A stretch of 40,538 nucleotides of DNA, taken from Oscillospiraceae bacterium. GTDB taxonomy: Bacteria; Bacillota; Clostridia; TANB77; CAG-508. The stretch is taken from NCBI GenBank assembly GCA_009778695.1, contig WRFS01000018.1:1-40538 (forward strand), written 5' to 3'. Made by a program: the position numbers and the translations under genes. A model generated the notes under the pieces. The model ran no database searches. It had not been told where the DNA came from and worked only from the letters and a program-made list of their open reading frames with translations. Below are positions 15,169 to 24,220 of this stretch, piece after piece (the stretch's first letter is position 1; every line of letters starts with the position of its first letter).

Positions 15169-17424
15169 ATGATTAAACAGGGGAAGGAATCAATAAAGGT
15201 TCCAAAAATAAAAATTATTGCAATAGCTGTATTTATTGTGATGATTTTTAATTTAATTGTACCAACAGCATTTGCAGTAGCAGAAAATATTTCAAATACA
15301 GAAATAACAAGTGATAGTGCAGAAGATTGGGCAACAGACGAAACAGAAATGCCAACAATAGTAGGCGAAGACGCAAATAAGAGAGAAGAAAACATAAAAA
15401 CATTTTGGTTAGATAATGGTGCAGAGGTAGCAGCCATATATCCAGAAGCAGTACATTATATGCAAGATGGCAAATTTGTGGATATAGATAATAATTTAAC
15501 AGATGCACTAGATGAGATGTCAGACCAAATACTAAAAAACAAAGCGAATAATTTTAGTATAGAACTTGTAAAACAAACAAATTCAAATAAGTTATTTACA
15601 ATAAAATCAAAAGATTACAAAATCAATATGAGTTTAAATAATGCAAATAAAGTAAGGGCTACTCAAAATTTTGCATCTTCTACATTGTCAGAAGGAAATA
15701 AAAAATATAAGGGTAGTGAAAAGCTAAACTTAAAAAATCTGCAATCATCAGTGACATACGAAGGCATACTAAATAATATTGATATAGAATATGATGTACA
15801 GTCTACAAAAGTAAAAGAAAATATAATACTAAAAAATAGTGAAGCTATAAATCAATCCATTATATTTACTTTAGATGTAGGAAATAAGTTAAAAGTAGAA
15901 ATGACCAAAGATAATCAGATATTAATATATGAAACGGATATAAATAAGCCAGTATATATAATGGATAGGTTATTTATGTATGACAGTATGTTAGAAAATA
16001 GTGGAGACATAGAAGTAAAATTAGAAGCAACGAAGAAAAAGGGCGAATATACTTTAACAATATTACCAAACAAAGAATGGTTAGAAGATGAAACGAGGGT
16101 GTATCCTGTGACAATAGATCCAACTGTGAAAGCATCAGTAACAACAGGAATACAAGATACGTATATATACAATGGAGATGGGAGCGATGCTACAAGACAT
16201 CTATTATATGCAATTAGAGTAGGAAGTAATAATTTGTTATCTGGACCAACAAGAGGATTAATAAAATTTATATTACCACAATTAAACTCTGGAGACCAAG
16301 TAATAGATGCAACCTTATATATAAGCAATTATATGGCATCACCTAATTGGACACCACCATCATCTGCATTTAATATAGATGTGCATAAAGTTACAAGTTT
16401 TTGGAATGAAGATTCTGTATTTTGGAGTGGGATAAACACTAGTTATGATTCCAAAGTAGAGGATTATTTTACATACAGTTATGATTCAGCAAATCCGAAG
16501 AAGCAAAATTCAGTAAATATAACAAGCTTAGCAAAAGATTGGTATACAAACGGAAATAATTATGGAGTAATGTTAATGGACAATACAGAAGCAACAGGTT
16601 TAAACAGAACAGATGCATATTTGTTTTCTACAAATACCAGTAGTTTATATGTGGATAGTTTTCCAAGTGTATTGATAACATATAGAAATCAAACTGGATT
16701 GGAAGATTATTTAAGTTATCATACACAAAATATTGGACGAGCAGGGACAGTATATACAAACGACTATAATGGGAATTTAACATTGGTGCATAATGATGCG
16801 ACAACACCCGGAGATAGAATGCCAGCGAGCATATATCATGTATATAATTCAAATGATAAAGATATTAACTCAAAATATGGGAATGGATTTAGATTGAATA
16901 TGTCTACAACAATTACATTGGAAACAATAGGTGGCGTGTCATATGCAAAATATATTGATGAAGATGGAACAGCACATTACTTTACACAAACTGGAACATA
17001 TACCTATGCAGATGAAGATAATATAGGATTAACATTAACGTTAAATGGGACTACATTTACAATGCAAGATTTGGCAGGAAATAAACAAAATTTTGAAAAA
17101 AGGACAGTTGGAGGAATAGCAACTTGGGGGCTAAAAGAAGTATTGGATACAGATAATAATAAGATAGTAATTGGCTTTGATTCAGGTTCACCAAATGATT
17201 TTGTAATAAGAACTATAACAGATGGTGCAGGTGCTATTATAACATTAGATTATACATCTGGGAAATTATCTTCAATAACGGATACTGTATTTCGAGTAAC
17301 ACAATATAAATATGATACTTCTGGCAATTTAACACAAATAATATATCCTGATACAAAAACAGCAACGTATACATATTCAAATAAGCTGTTAACATCGGTG
17401 AAAAATATGATGCTTTGCATGTAG
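15169..17424 (+). CDS. RHS/YD-repeat toxin, N-terminal segment (frameshifted)
   Basis: First ~744 residues of one large RHS protein. GGGGG about 10 bp before the ATG supports the start. Residues about 14-38 form a signal peptide (IIAIAVFIVMIFNLIVPTAFAVA), so the protein is exported. A wall-side domain follows, with a DNRLRE/TANFOR-like jelly-roll near 330-500 (DTYIYNGDGSDATRHLLYAIRVG, NITSLAKDWYTNGNNYGVML). RHS-type beta repeats begin near 540 (DYNGNLTLVHND, YKYDTSGNLTQI). The frame is lost at the A-run 17401-17405: adding one A restores SVK-KYDALHVDYSYY in the next frame. The last residues NMMLCM are therefore out of frame. Confidence 0.85.
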   Translation: MIKQGKESIKVPKIKIIAIAVFIVMIFNLIVPTAFAVAENISNTEITSDSAEDWATDETEMPTIVGEDANKREENIKTFWLDNGAEVAAIYPEAVHYMQDGKFVDIDNNLTDALDEMSDQILKNKANNFSIELVKQTNSNKLFTIKSKDYKINMSLNNANKVRATQNFASSTLSEGNKKYKGSEKLNLKNLQSSVTYEGILNNIDIEYDVQSTKVKENIILKNSEAINQSIIFTLDVGNKLKVEMTKDNQILIYETDINKPVYIMDRLFMYDSMLENSGDIEVKLEATKKKGEYTLTILPNKEWLEDETRVYPVTIDPTVKASVTTGIQDTYIYNGDGSDATRHLLYAIRVGSNNLLSGPTRGLIKFILPQLNSGDQVIDATLYISNYMASPNWTPPSSAFNIDVHKVTSFWNEDSVFWSGINTSYDSKVEDYFTYSYDSANPKKQNSVNITSLAKDWYTNGNNYGVMLMDNTEATGLNRTDAYLFSTNTSSLYVDSFPSVLITYRNQTGLEDYLSYHTQNIGRAGTVYTNDYNGNLTLVHNDATTPGDRMPASIYHVYNSNDKDINSKYGNGFRLNMSTTITLETIGGVSYAKYIDEDGTAHYFTQTGTYTYADEDNIGLTLTLNGTTFTMQDLAGNKQNFEKRTVGGIATWGLKEVLDTDNNKIVIGFDSGSPNDFVIRTITDGAGAIITLDYTSGKLSSITDTVFRVTQYKYDTSGNLTQIIYPDTKTATYTYSNKLLTSVKNMMLCM

Positions 17425-18392
17425 ATTATAGTTATTATACAAATAATGTGGCAAGGGTTTCTAGTATAAAAGAATATTCATATACAGGTGGATTGGGAAA
17501 TCAATTATCTATATCTTATGCATATAATGTAACAACATTTACAGATGCTAGATTTTATAAGCAAAATTTAACATTTAACGATTTTGGACAAGCAATAAGC
17601 ATATCAGATTTTGGAACAGGTTCAACAGAAGATATGAATAACGTATATGGAAAAAATTATGAATATGGACAATCAGCAGGAGCAAAAAATAAATTAACAT
17701 TAGATGGGAAATTAACAAAAGCAGTAAATAATTTAATATATAATGGTAGTGCAGAATATGACGGGAAATGGTCATTAGCACATTGGGGTTCAAGTTGGGG
17801 CTCAGGAAGTCTTTTTGCAGGAACAGCGTATTATGGTAGTAGAAGTTTGCGAATAATAAGTATGTATGATACAAATATACAGACAGTATACTTAAATACG
17901 GCAGTTGTAACAAAAGGAAAAACATATACATTATCAGCACGAGCATTACCAGTACTTACTACATGTTCACAAGGGGCTGTATTGGTAGTAACGTATACTG
18001 ATTCAACTGGAGGTAGCGTTAAATTAACGTCTACTCAAAAAATAACGGCTGCAAGTAATAACACATGGGATAAAATAAGTTTTACATTTGATTATCCGGC
18101 AAATGCAACAAGTGATTTGTCTGTAGGAGTTGGTATATTAGATGCAAAGGGGACAGTATATTTTGACTGTGTACAATTAGAAGAAGGAAATATAGCAAAT
18201 TCATATAATTTAGTTGAGAATGGCGGATTTAATAATAGCATGAATTCATGGACTAGGTCAACTAATGATTTGTTTTCTGGTGTGATTGCGGAAAATGGGA
18301 ATAATGTATATAAACTTTTATCGAATGAAGGTAAATCACTGGACTTGCATCAATCAATAAATCAAACTGGAAACAAGCGGAGATATATATAA
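17415..18392 (+). CDS. RHS toxin, second segment with carbohydrate-binding-like module (frameshifted)
   Basis: Continuation of the RHS protein in another frame; the TTG at its head is not a real start. After YD-like strands (VDYSYYTNNVARVSSIKEYSY) comes NLIYNGSAEYDGKWSLAHWGSS ... GSRSLRIISMYD ... KGKTYTLSARALP, the pattern of a CBM4/9-type beta-sandwich, and then the start of a second such module (NLVENGGFNNSMNSWTRSTND). The frame breaks at AAA 18371-18373: removing one A gives TG-TSGDIYNITGWYKG, which continues in the 18454 segment. The tail NKRRYI is out of frame. Confidence 0.8.
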   Translation: MHVDYSYYTNNVARVSSIKEYSYTGGLGNQLSISYAYNVTTFTDARFYKQNLTFNDFGQAISISDFGTGSTEDMNNVYGKNYEYGQSAGAKNKLTLDGKLTKAVNNLIYNGSAEYDGKWSLAHWGSSWGSGSLFAGTAYYGSRSLRIISMYDTNIQTVYLNTAVVTKGKTYTLSARALPVLTTCSQGAVLVVTYTDSTGGSVKLTSTQKITAASNNTWDKISFTFDYPANATSDLSVGVGILDAKGTVYFDCVQLEEGNIANSYNLVENGGFNNSMNSWTRSTNDLFSGVIAENGNNVYKLLSNEGKSLDLHQSINQTGNKRRYI

Positions 18393-18453
18393 TATAACAG
18401 GTTGGTATAAAGGAAATTCAATTAATTATGGGACTAGAGTTGAAAAAATTAGA

Positions 18454-20274
18454 GTGGTAATTTCGCTTACAAATGGAGCTGGTCAATATATAGATATTCC
18501 ATTAAATGTAGGAGATAATGCATGGCAATATGTATCACAACAATTTATTACTGAATATGCATATAATCTCATAACTATATATTTAATGTCTAGTTATAAT
18601 GTAAATACAACTTATTTTGACAATATAAGTTTATATAAAGATGAATCTGGGAATAGCTATACCTACGATTCAAATGGAAATATTGTAACTTCAAAGGATA
18701 ATGCACAACAAACTAGCTCATTTAATTATAACGGAAATAACAATTTAATAAAAGGGACAAATCCAAATGGTGGAACATTAGACTATACATATGATACTAC
18801 TTATAGAAATAGATTACTAAAAGTTACAAGCAGTACAGGAGTATCAAGTAATTACACATATAACTCATATGGCAGTGCAACATCTGCTAAGGTAATGGGT
18901 GCTAACAATACAACATATGTTCAAACAGATGCAGCATATAGTGCTGATGGAAGATATCAAACATATTCTTATGATACAAGAGGTAACCAAACTACATTTG
19001 CATATAATACGGGCACAGGAACAGTAGCATCAGTAACAGAACCAAAAGGTGGAAAAGTGAATTATATATACGATAGTATAGATAATTTAGTAAGCACCTC
19101 ACAAACAGATGGTAATAAAACATACTCAAATGGGTATACTTATGAAGATGATAGACTAAAAACGATAACGCATAATGGAACAACATATACATTTAACTAT
19201 GATACTTTTGGGAACATAAGTAATGTGAAAGTAGGTTCACAAACATTAATAGCATATTACTATACGCCAAATAATGGTTATTTGAATAATCCATATTATT
19301 GGAATAATCAAAATATATTTTATACATATGATAAATTCGATAGATTAGCTACTCATAAACGTGCACAAGGAACATATCAATTTGGATACGATGCAAGAGG
19401 TAATTTAGCATATACAAAATCTCCAGATGGAACAACAGAAAATTATATATATGACATAGCAGATAGATTGTTGAGTTTTAGTGATACAACTGGATTTAAA
19501 GGCAGTTATACATACGATGCGAATAGCAATATAAATAGTGTAATATATAATTTAAATAGTACAATAAATAAAATCAACTATAATTATGATAAAGATAATA
19601 GGATAACAAATGTAACATTTGACAGTAATACACAAACGACAACTTATGACACATTATCAAGAATGTCAACTGTTAAAACAACAACAGCGGGAGGAAGTTC
19701 ACGAACAACAACATATGGATATATAAACACAAACACTGCAAATAGAACGACATTTTTATTAGGAAGCATAACAAATGGTTCAAACCCAACAATAAATTAT
19801 ACATATGATAGTAATGGCAATATTGAAACTATTTCTAACGGAGGTACGTTACAACAAAAGTATTATTATGACGGATTAAATCAATTAATTCGTGAAGATA
19901 ATGTTGCATTAAACAAAACAATAGTATATAATTATGACATTGGTGGAAACTTAACAAGCAAAGTAGAATATCCATATACAACAGGAACACCAGGAACAGC
20001 AACAAAAACATATGCATATTTATATGGCAACTCGACATGGAAAGATCAATTGACTTCATATGATGGTAAGGCAATAACTTATGATGTGATTGGCAATCCA
20101 CTAACCTACAATGGCAATACATACACATGGCAAAATGGACGTGAGTTAGCAAAGATTACAAACGGAACAAATACTTACCAATATACCTATAATGACAGTG
20201 GAATTAGAACTTCTAAGACTATTAATGGTGTTAAAACTCAATATTATCTTGAGCGGCACAAAAGTAATATATGA
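18454..20274 (+). CDS. RHS toxin, YD-repeat shell segment (frameshifted)
   Basis: Its frame is open from about 18379. The first part completes the second carbohydrate-binding-like module. From about 18650 it is an uninterrupted series of YD repeats (YTYDSNGNIVTS, NYTYNSYGSATSAK, YSYDTRGNQTTF, YIYDIADRLLSF, YTYDANSNINSV, YTYDSNGNIETI). These wind into the hollow shell that encloses the C-terminal toxin in RHS/Tc proteins (known for the family). The frame is lost around 20249: dropping one T gives QYYLSGTKVIYEVTGSDVFYYQYD, as expected of the repeat. Confidence 0.85.
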   Translation: MVISLTNGAGQYIDIPLNVGDNAWQYVSQQFITEYAYNLITIYLMSSYNVNTTYFDNISLYKDESGNSYTYDSNGNIVTSKDNAQQTSSFNYNGNNNLIKGTNPNGGTLDYTYDTTYRNRLLKVTSSTGVSSNYTYNSYGSATSAKVMGANNTTYVQTDAAYSADGRYQTYSYDTRGNQTTFAYNTGTGTVASVTEPKGGKVNYIYDSIDNLVSTSQTDGNKTYSNGYTYEDDRLKTITHNGTTYTFNYDTFGNISNVKVGSQTLIAYYYTPNNGYLNNPYYWNNQNIFYTYDKFDRLATHKRAQGTYQFGYDARGNLAYTKSPDGTTENYIYDIADRLLSFSDTTGFKGSYTYDANSNINSVIYNLNSTINKINYNYDKDNRITNVTFDSNTQTTTYDTLSRMSTVKTTTAGGSSRTTTYGYINTNTANRTTFLLGSITNGSNPTINYTYDSNGNIETISNGGTLQQKYYYDGLNQLIREDNVALNKTIVYNYDIGGNLTSKVEYPYTTGTPGTATKTYAYLYGNSTWKDQLTSYDGKAITYDVIGNPLTYNGNTYTWQNGRELAKITNGTNTYQYTYNDSGIRTSKTINGVKTQYYLERHKSNI

Positions 20275-20653
20275 GGTGACAGGAAGCGACGTATTTTACT
20301 ATCAGTATGACGATATTGGAACTTTAGTAGGTTTCAAATACAACGGAATACAGTATTATTACATTAAAGATGTTCAAGGAAATATTATTGGTATACTTGA
20401 CAGCAACTTAAACCAAATAGTTCGTTACGAATATAGTAGTTGGGGACAATGTACAGTAAAAGATAATGCAGGAAATGTAATAACAGATACTAATAACATT
20501 GGATTGAAAAATCCATATAGGTACAGAGAATACAGATTAGATAATGAAACTGGACTATATTACTTACAGTCTAGGTATTATAATCCTGAGTGGCGGCAGA
20601 TTTTTAAATCCAGATGCTCTTATAGGTGCAAACGAAGATATGTTAGGATATAA
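20192..20653 (+). CDS. RHS toxin, conserved core segment (frameshifted)
   Basis: Continues the shell (VFYYQYDDIGTLVGFKYNG, YYIKDVQGNIIGILDSNLN, YEYSSWGQ) into the RHS-associated core: NIGLKNPYRYREYRLDNETGLYYLQSRYYNPEW, the near-invariant sequence that precedes the toxin tip. The real frame entry is about 20250; the ATG at 20192 lies in the overlap with the previous segment and is not a start. The frame breaks about 20593: removing the C in TGGCGG gives NPEWGRFLNPDALIGANED, the standard core. Confidence 0.85.
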   Translation: MTVELELLRLLMVLKLNIILSGTKVIYEVTGSDVFYYQYDDIGTLVGFKYNGIQYYYIKDVQGNIIGILDSNLNQIVRYEYSSWGQCTVKDNAGNVITDTNNIGLKNPYRYREYRLDNETGLYYLQSRYYNPEWRQIFKSRCSYRCKRRYVRI

Positions 20654-21197
20654 CCTATATGCATATTGTTCAAATAACCCAATAAATTATTTTGACGAGG
20701 ATGGCTGTGGTAAACTTTGGGATAGGTTTAAAGTTGCTGTTAAATCAATTGGAAGTACAATGAAAAATGCTTTTTTTGAAGATATGAGTAATTTATCAAA
20801 TGCTGCATATGCATTCTTTATAGAAGATTTTGTAAATGCATATAAAAATCCAACACCAGGGAATATAGCATGGGCAGCATTAACATTTATACCAGAAGGG
20901 AAAATTACGAAACTAGCAAAAGTGGAGAAACTATTTAAACTTACTAAAACTGGTGAAAGAATATACAATGTCAGTAAATCTGAAAGTAAAATATGGAAAT
21001 CATTTAATAATGTTAAAAATTCAGTGTTGAAAACTACAGGAACAGGCAAAAACAAAAGATATTATAAATGGGATTATACTCATAATGATATTGAAGTATT
21101 TGACCACCTAGGAAACCATGTTGGTTCAATGGATCCAGTAACTGGTACAATATATAAGGGCAAAGTAATAGGAAGGAATATAAAGAAAGAGATATGA
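20544..21197 (+). CDS. RHS toxin tip: colicin E3-type ribonuclease domain (frameshifted from the core)
   Basis: Real entry is about 20594: GGRFLNPDALIGANEDMLGYNLYAYCSNNPINYFDEDG is the end of the RHS core, after which such proteins switch to a variable toxin. The last ~45 residues, RYYKWDYTHNDIEVFD..GNHVGSMDP.TG....GRNIKKEI, align by eye with the colicin E3 cytotoxic domain (YEWDSQHGELEGY...GQHLGSFDPKTG...KRNIKKYL). The E3 catalytic Asp, His, Glu and Arg are all kept: Asp 21072-21074, His 21081-21083, Glu 21093-21095, Arg 21174-21176. Colicin E3 cuts 16S rRNA near A1493 and stops translation. Stop and next start overlap as ATGA. Confidence 0.85.
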   Translation: MKLDYITYSLGIIILSGGRFLNPDALIGANEDMLGYNLYAYCSNNPINYFDEDGCGKLWDRFKVAVKSIGSTMKNAFFEDMSNLSNAAYAFFIEDFVNAYKNPTPGNIAWAALTFIPEGKITKLAKVEKLFKLTKTGERIYNVSKSESKIWKSFNNVKNSVLKTTGTGKNKRYYKWDYTHNDIEVFDHLGNHVGSMDPVTGTIYKGKVIGRNIKKEI

Positions 21198-21730
21198 GTG
21201 AAAATATATATTGTTGTAAAAAAATGAAAGAAAAAATTGAATATATTTGTGAGCAACATCAATATAATATGTTAGAATGCCCAGACTTAATTATGGTATA
21301 CATTCCAAAGATTAATGCATACGGAATTCCTATTCACGACGGGACAGAAGACTTTATACAAATTAATTATTGTCCATGGTGTGGAAAACAATTAAAAGAG
21401 AAAATTATAAAAAAAAGGAAATATGGAAAGATGAATCTTTTAAATGAATTAATCAATAATAATATTTCTGAGGATGAAGCTTATGATATAAGAGATGAGG
21501 CTATGGATAAATTTGATGATGGAGAAATAGATGACATTCAGAAAGAATTAGGTTTAGACGATTATGAATGGACTGCTCATGGTCATGCGTTAAGCTTAGG
21601 AATGCTTGCACAATGGAGAAAAAACGGATGGCCAAGGGCATGCGAATATTGTGGACGAGAGATTGATTATCATAATTGGTATTGGACAATAAAAGATGAT
21701 AAACTTAAATGTCTTGAATGTGAAATTTAA
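21194..21730 (+). CDS. Probable immunity protein to the RHS rRNase toxin (two zinc-ribbon-like domains)
   Basis: 178 residues, overlapping the toxin gene by 4 bp (ATGA), the position of an immunity gene. The N-terminal ~75 residues (YCCKKMKEKIEYICEQH ... CPDLIMVYIPKINAYGIPIHDG ... YCPWCGKQL) are cysteine-rich and fit a small zinc-ribbon family I associate with DUF6980 and polymorphic-toxin loci. The C-terminal ~95 residues form an acidic helical region (EDEAYDIRDEAMDKFDDGEIDDIQ) and a second ribbon (CEYCGREI ... LKCLEC). It does not look like the short colicin E3 immunity protein, so it would neutralise an E3-type nuclease with a different fold, or protect two targets. Intact, unlike the toxin. 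Confidence 0.65.
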   Translation: MSENIYCCKKMKEKIEYICEQHQYNMLECPDLIMVYIPKINAYGIPIHDGTEDFIQINYCPWCGKQLKEKIIKKRKYGKMNLLNELINNNISEDEAYDIRDEAMDKFDDGEIDDIQKELGLDDYEWTAHGHALSLGMLAQWRKNGWPRACEYCGREIDYHNWYWTIKDDKLKCLECEI

Positions 21731-21738
21731 AAAATATC

Positions 21739-21775
21739 GTTTCGTACTAATATGCAAATTAGTACGAAACTTTTT
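21739..21775. terminator. Terminator between the immunity gene and the two-component genes
   Basis: GTTTCGTACTAAT (21739-21751) pairs perfectly with ATTAGTACGAAAC (21758-21770), a 6-nt loop and T5 on the plus strand. It serves the convergent kinase gene less well, since its A-side is short. Confidence 0.9.
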
Positions 21776-21790
21776 ATTTTTATTAACGGT

Positions 21791-21997
21791 TTATCCTTTA
21801 TTTGCTAACGACAAAAATTTTATCCTATCATCTTCACATAAATTAGATATTTCATCAATTCGATAAGAACTAATTACATATTCATTTTTTCCATCAAATC
21901 TAAAAATTATTGTTTTTGTATATGTAGGCTTTTCTAAATTTTTTTCTTCTATTATAAGACTGGCTTTAGCTTCATTTAAAGTTTCAAACGTGGTCAT
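21791..21997 (-). CDS. GHKL histidine kinase, C-terminal fragment
   Basis: 68 residues, MTTFETLNEAKASLIIEE ..., the end of the kinase encoded upstream. In the same frame the preceding sequence (to about 22058) reads VNLGLKAVTTHADTGGSGIGF, the G-box (GGSGIG) and lid of a GHKL ATPase, so the true protein continues from the 22060 segment and this is not a separate gene. It is cut off by a single-base indel. Confidence 0.75.
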   Translation of the reverse strand: MTTFETLNEAKASLIIEEKNLEKPTYTKTIIFRFDGKNEYVISSYRIDEISNLCEDDRIKFLSLANKG

Positions 21998-22059
21998 AAA
22001 ACCAATACCAGAACCGCCAGTATCAGCATGAGTTGTAACGGCTTTTAATCCAAGGTTAA

Positions 22060-23271
22060 CTATAATGTATCAGCTTGAAATGGTATGCCAGTGTCAGATA
22101 TACGGATTTCATAAAAATCATCGACAATATCAAATACAATTAAAATATTTTTAGATTCACTATCCCATGAATTAATGGCAATAATTGCATCTTTAATATG
22201 GTCATGAAGTAATGTTTCCAACTTACTTTCTGAAATAAAATTTTCAACTAGATAATGAATTTTATGTTTAATTTTAACTATAAGTTTTATATTATTTTTT
22301 AAAGCTTCTATTTGCATATATTCTAATATTGTATCAACTTTTGCTACATTTGTTTTAGGGATTGAATGAATATGTTTTATTTTATTTGAAACTTCTTGTG
22401 TATATTCTTCAGATAACTCCTTAATCATTTTTGTAACACCTGACATTTCGTTAGCAAATTCAGTATTGGACCCAATTATATTAGCCAATTTCTTTATTTG
22501 CATTTCCATAGCAGAAATTCTACCACTATATTTGTGATTAATTTTTGCAACTGCTTCATTTTCTTTTTTATAATCTTCGAGTTCTTTTTGTAGTTCTAAA
22601 ATATCAGCTTCTTTTAATCGCTCTCTATAATATAATGTATAATTTTTTTTAATCCAAATAAATACACCAAAAGCTATTAATAATGCACCAATTATTAATG
22701 TTTCAGTTATTGCATTGATTCTTTTTTCTAAAGAAGAATAGATAATTATTATTGCTCCGCTAAAAAGCACACCTAAAATGCCAAATTCTTTCAATGTTTT
22801 ACTATTTTTTATAAATGAAAATCCATTTTTGAAAAGTTTTATTTTGAAGAAAAAATGTAGTGATAAAATATTTAATGGGATAGATAATAAGTAAAGCAAG
22901 TTATCAGGAGGAAGGTCTGGAATGATAAAATTAAGAACAACCGACGTTAAAAACAATGTAATTATGTATGAAACAAAATTAACTGCTATTGAAATTATTA
23001 ATATGGTTGCAGAATAATCTAATTTGTACTTGGTGATAAAGGAAATTATAAAAGTTAAAACGGTACAAGTAATAACAATCCCAATAAGTAACGAAAAGTA
23101 AATTTTAGAAGTGGCAATAAATATTCCCGATAATAGGCAAGATATTAGAAATACAATAGTAGATTTCTTCTTTAAATTTTTTAAATTTATTATTTTTAAA
23201 AAAACATATGAAGCGGATAAAGCTAAAAATATATATTTTATAGTATAATAAATTAAATATTTATATTGCAT
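22060..23271 (-). CDS. GHKL-type sensor histidine kinase (frameshifted near the G-box)
   Basis: Likely start is the ATG at 23271 (MQYKYLIYY), with GGGGG in front; an in-frame ATG at 23319 lacks one. The N-terminal ~190 residues hold about six hydrophobic segments, as in AgrC/ComD-type sensors. A coiled coil (ERLKEADILELQKELEDYKKENEAV) leads to a dimerisation helix with a candidate phospho-acceptor in INHKYSGR. The ATPase domain has an N-box-like LLHDHIKDAIIAI, with Asp where most kinases have Asn, and a D-box (ISDTGIPF). TAG follows DTL at 22060; restoring one base joins the G-box frame. Whole gene about 21791-23271. Upstream of it, transcribed first, is its response regulator. Confidence 0.75.
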   Translation of the reverse strand: MQYKYLIYYTIKYIFLALSASYVFLKIINLKNLKKKSTIVFLISCLLSGIFIATSKIYFSLLIGIVITCTVLTFIISFITKYKLDYSATILIISIAVNFVSYIITLFLTSVVLNFIIPDLPPDNLLYLLSIPLNILSLHFFFKIKLFKNGFSFIKNSKTLKEFGILGVLFSGAIIIIYSSLEKRINAITETLIIGALLIAFGVFIWIKKNYTLYYRERLKEADILELQKELEDYKKENEAVAKINHKYSGRISAMEMQIKKLANIIGSNTEFANEMSGVTKMIKELSEEYTQEVSNKIKHIHSIPKTNVAKVDTILEYMQIEALKNNIKLIVKIKHKIHYLVENFISESKLETLLHDHIKDAIIAINSWDSESKNILIVFDIVDDFYEIRISDTGIPFQADTL

Positions 23272-23378
23272 ATATACCCCCATGTTTATAAAATTCTTAA
23301 ATCCAAAAATAAAAGCCACTCATAATTCTAGTCCATAAAGACATCTAAAATCCCTCATTTCTTGTACATGAACTAATA

Positions 23379-23993
23379 TTATATGAGTTCATGTATTTTT
23401 TTAAAACAATAATAGACAAATTCGGTAGGAGACGGAACACCAGTATTGTAATTAACTTTTTGAGTATATTTTTCGAACAATTCATCTGGATCAGTGTTTC
23501 TCCATGCTTTATTGATAGCAGTTTGTATTGACTTGTTAATTCCAGAAAATGACATTTTATGTTTATGTGCTAAATAATCAGAAAAAGTAAGTTTACGGCT
23601 ATCATGTGGTGGCCTTCTTTCTTCTAACAATAGGTATTCTATTGCTTCATATATATATTTTCTACCTTTTAGCTTGTGACTTATTCCAAAATAATCTAAA
23701 GTTGAATTTATAAGTTTAGGAATCATATTTTCTTGACTTTTTTCAATTTTATTAATAAGATTGGTATTTTTTTTATTAACTTCTTCAAAACCCATAAATA
23801 CTATATCATCAATAACAAGTTGTGGAGAATAATTTTTTTGTTTTTTATAAAATATAAAATCGGTTATATTATCAAGTTTATCATATATTTTATTTGACTT
23901 TTTGTTTGTGTTTACAGCTATAATTGGTTTTGGAGCTATGTTTAATTTTGGTAATTCTCTTAAAAACTCATAACCAGAGCCATATCCGTTCAT
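23379..23993 (-). CDS. Spo0A-type response regulator, C-terminal part (frameshifted)
   Basis: Continuation of the regulator begun at 24171. It opens NGYGSGYEFLRELPKL (end of the receiver: after the phospho-Asp loop), has IIAVNTNKK as the switch strand, and ends in a Spo0A_C-like DNA-binding domain (DYFGISHKLKGRKYIYEAIEYLL ... YLAHKHKMSFSGINKSIQTAINKAW ... SPTEFVYYCFKKI). Spo0A itself is a master sporulation regulator; this is a paralogue, more likely a local regulator. Its ATG at 23993 is in a frame that only exists after the indel. Confidence 0.75.
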   Translation of the reverse strand: MNGYGSGYEFLRELPKLNIAPKPIIAVNTNKKSNKIYDKLDNITDFIFYKKQKNYSPQLVIDDIVFMGFEEVNKKNTNLINKIEKSQENMIPKLINSTLDYFGISHKLKGRKYIYEAIEYLLLEERRPPHDSRKLTFSDYLAHKHKMSFSGINKSIQTAINKAWRNTDPDELFEKYTQKVNYNTGVPSPTEFVYYCFKKIHELI

Positions 23994-24171
23994 GTAATTC
24001 TAAATCAAGAATAATTGCATTTGGTAAAAATCTTTTTGTATATTCTAGAGCCTCAAGACTAGAATTTGTAATCCCAACTAGTACAACATCAGTTCTTGTT
24101 TTTATATAATCTTCAAATATTTTACAAGTATCTTCATCATCTTCAACTAACAATATTGAAATAGTATTCAT
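23968..24171 (-). CDS. Spo0A-type response regulator, receiver N-terminus (frameshifted)
   Basis: Start ATG 24171, GGGGGG 5 bp upstream (minus strand). ISILLVEDDEDTCKIFEDYI has the acidic pocket (Glu-Asp-Asp) and NAIILDLELH holds the phospho-acceptor Asp. Then LELHERIWLWL is out of frame; removing the base at about 23991 gives LELHNGYGSGYEF. The joined gene, 24171-23379, would encode about 263 residues, close to Spo0A (267). Confidence 0.75.
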   Translation of the reverse strand: MNTISILLVEDDEDTCKIFEDYIKTRTDVVLVGITNSSLEALEYTKRFLPNAIILDLELHERIWLWL

Positions 24172-24220
24172 GAAATCCCCCCAATTTAATAAATTATATA
24201 TAATATAACACTTTTCTAAA

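Noticed and set aside
17401..20653. Programmed ribosomal frameshifting in the RHS gene
   Set aside because: Four shifts of both signs, at sites without the usual slippery heptamer plus stem; simple indels explain them better.
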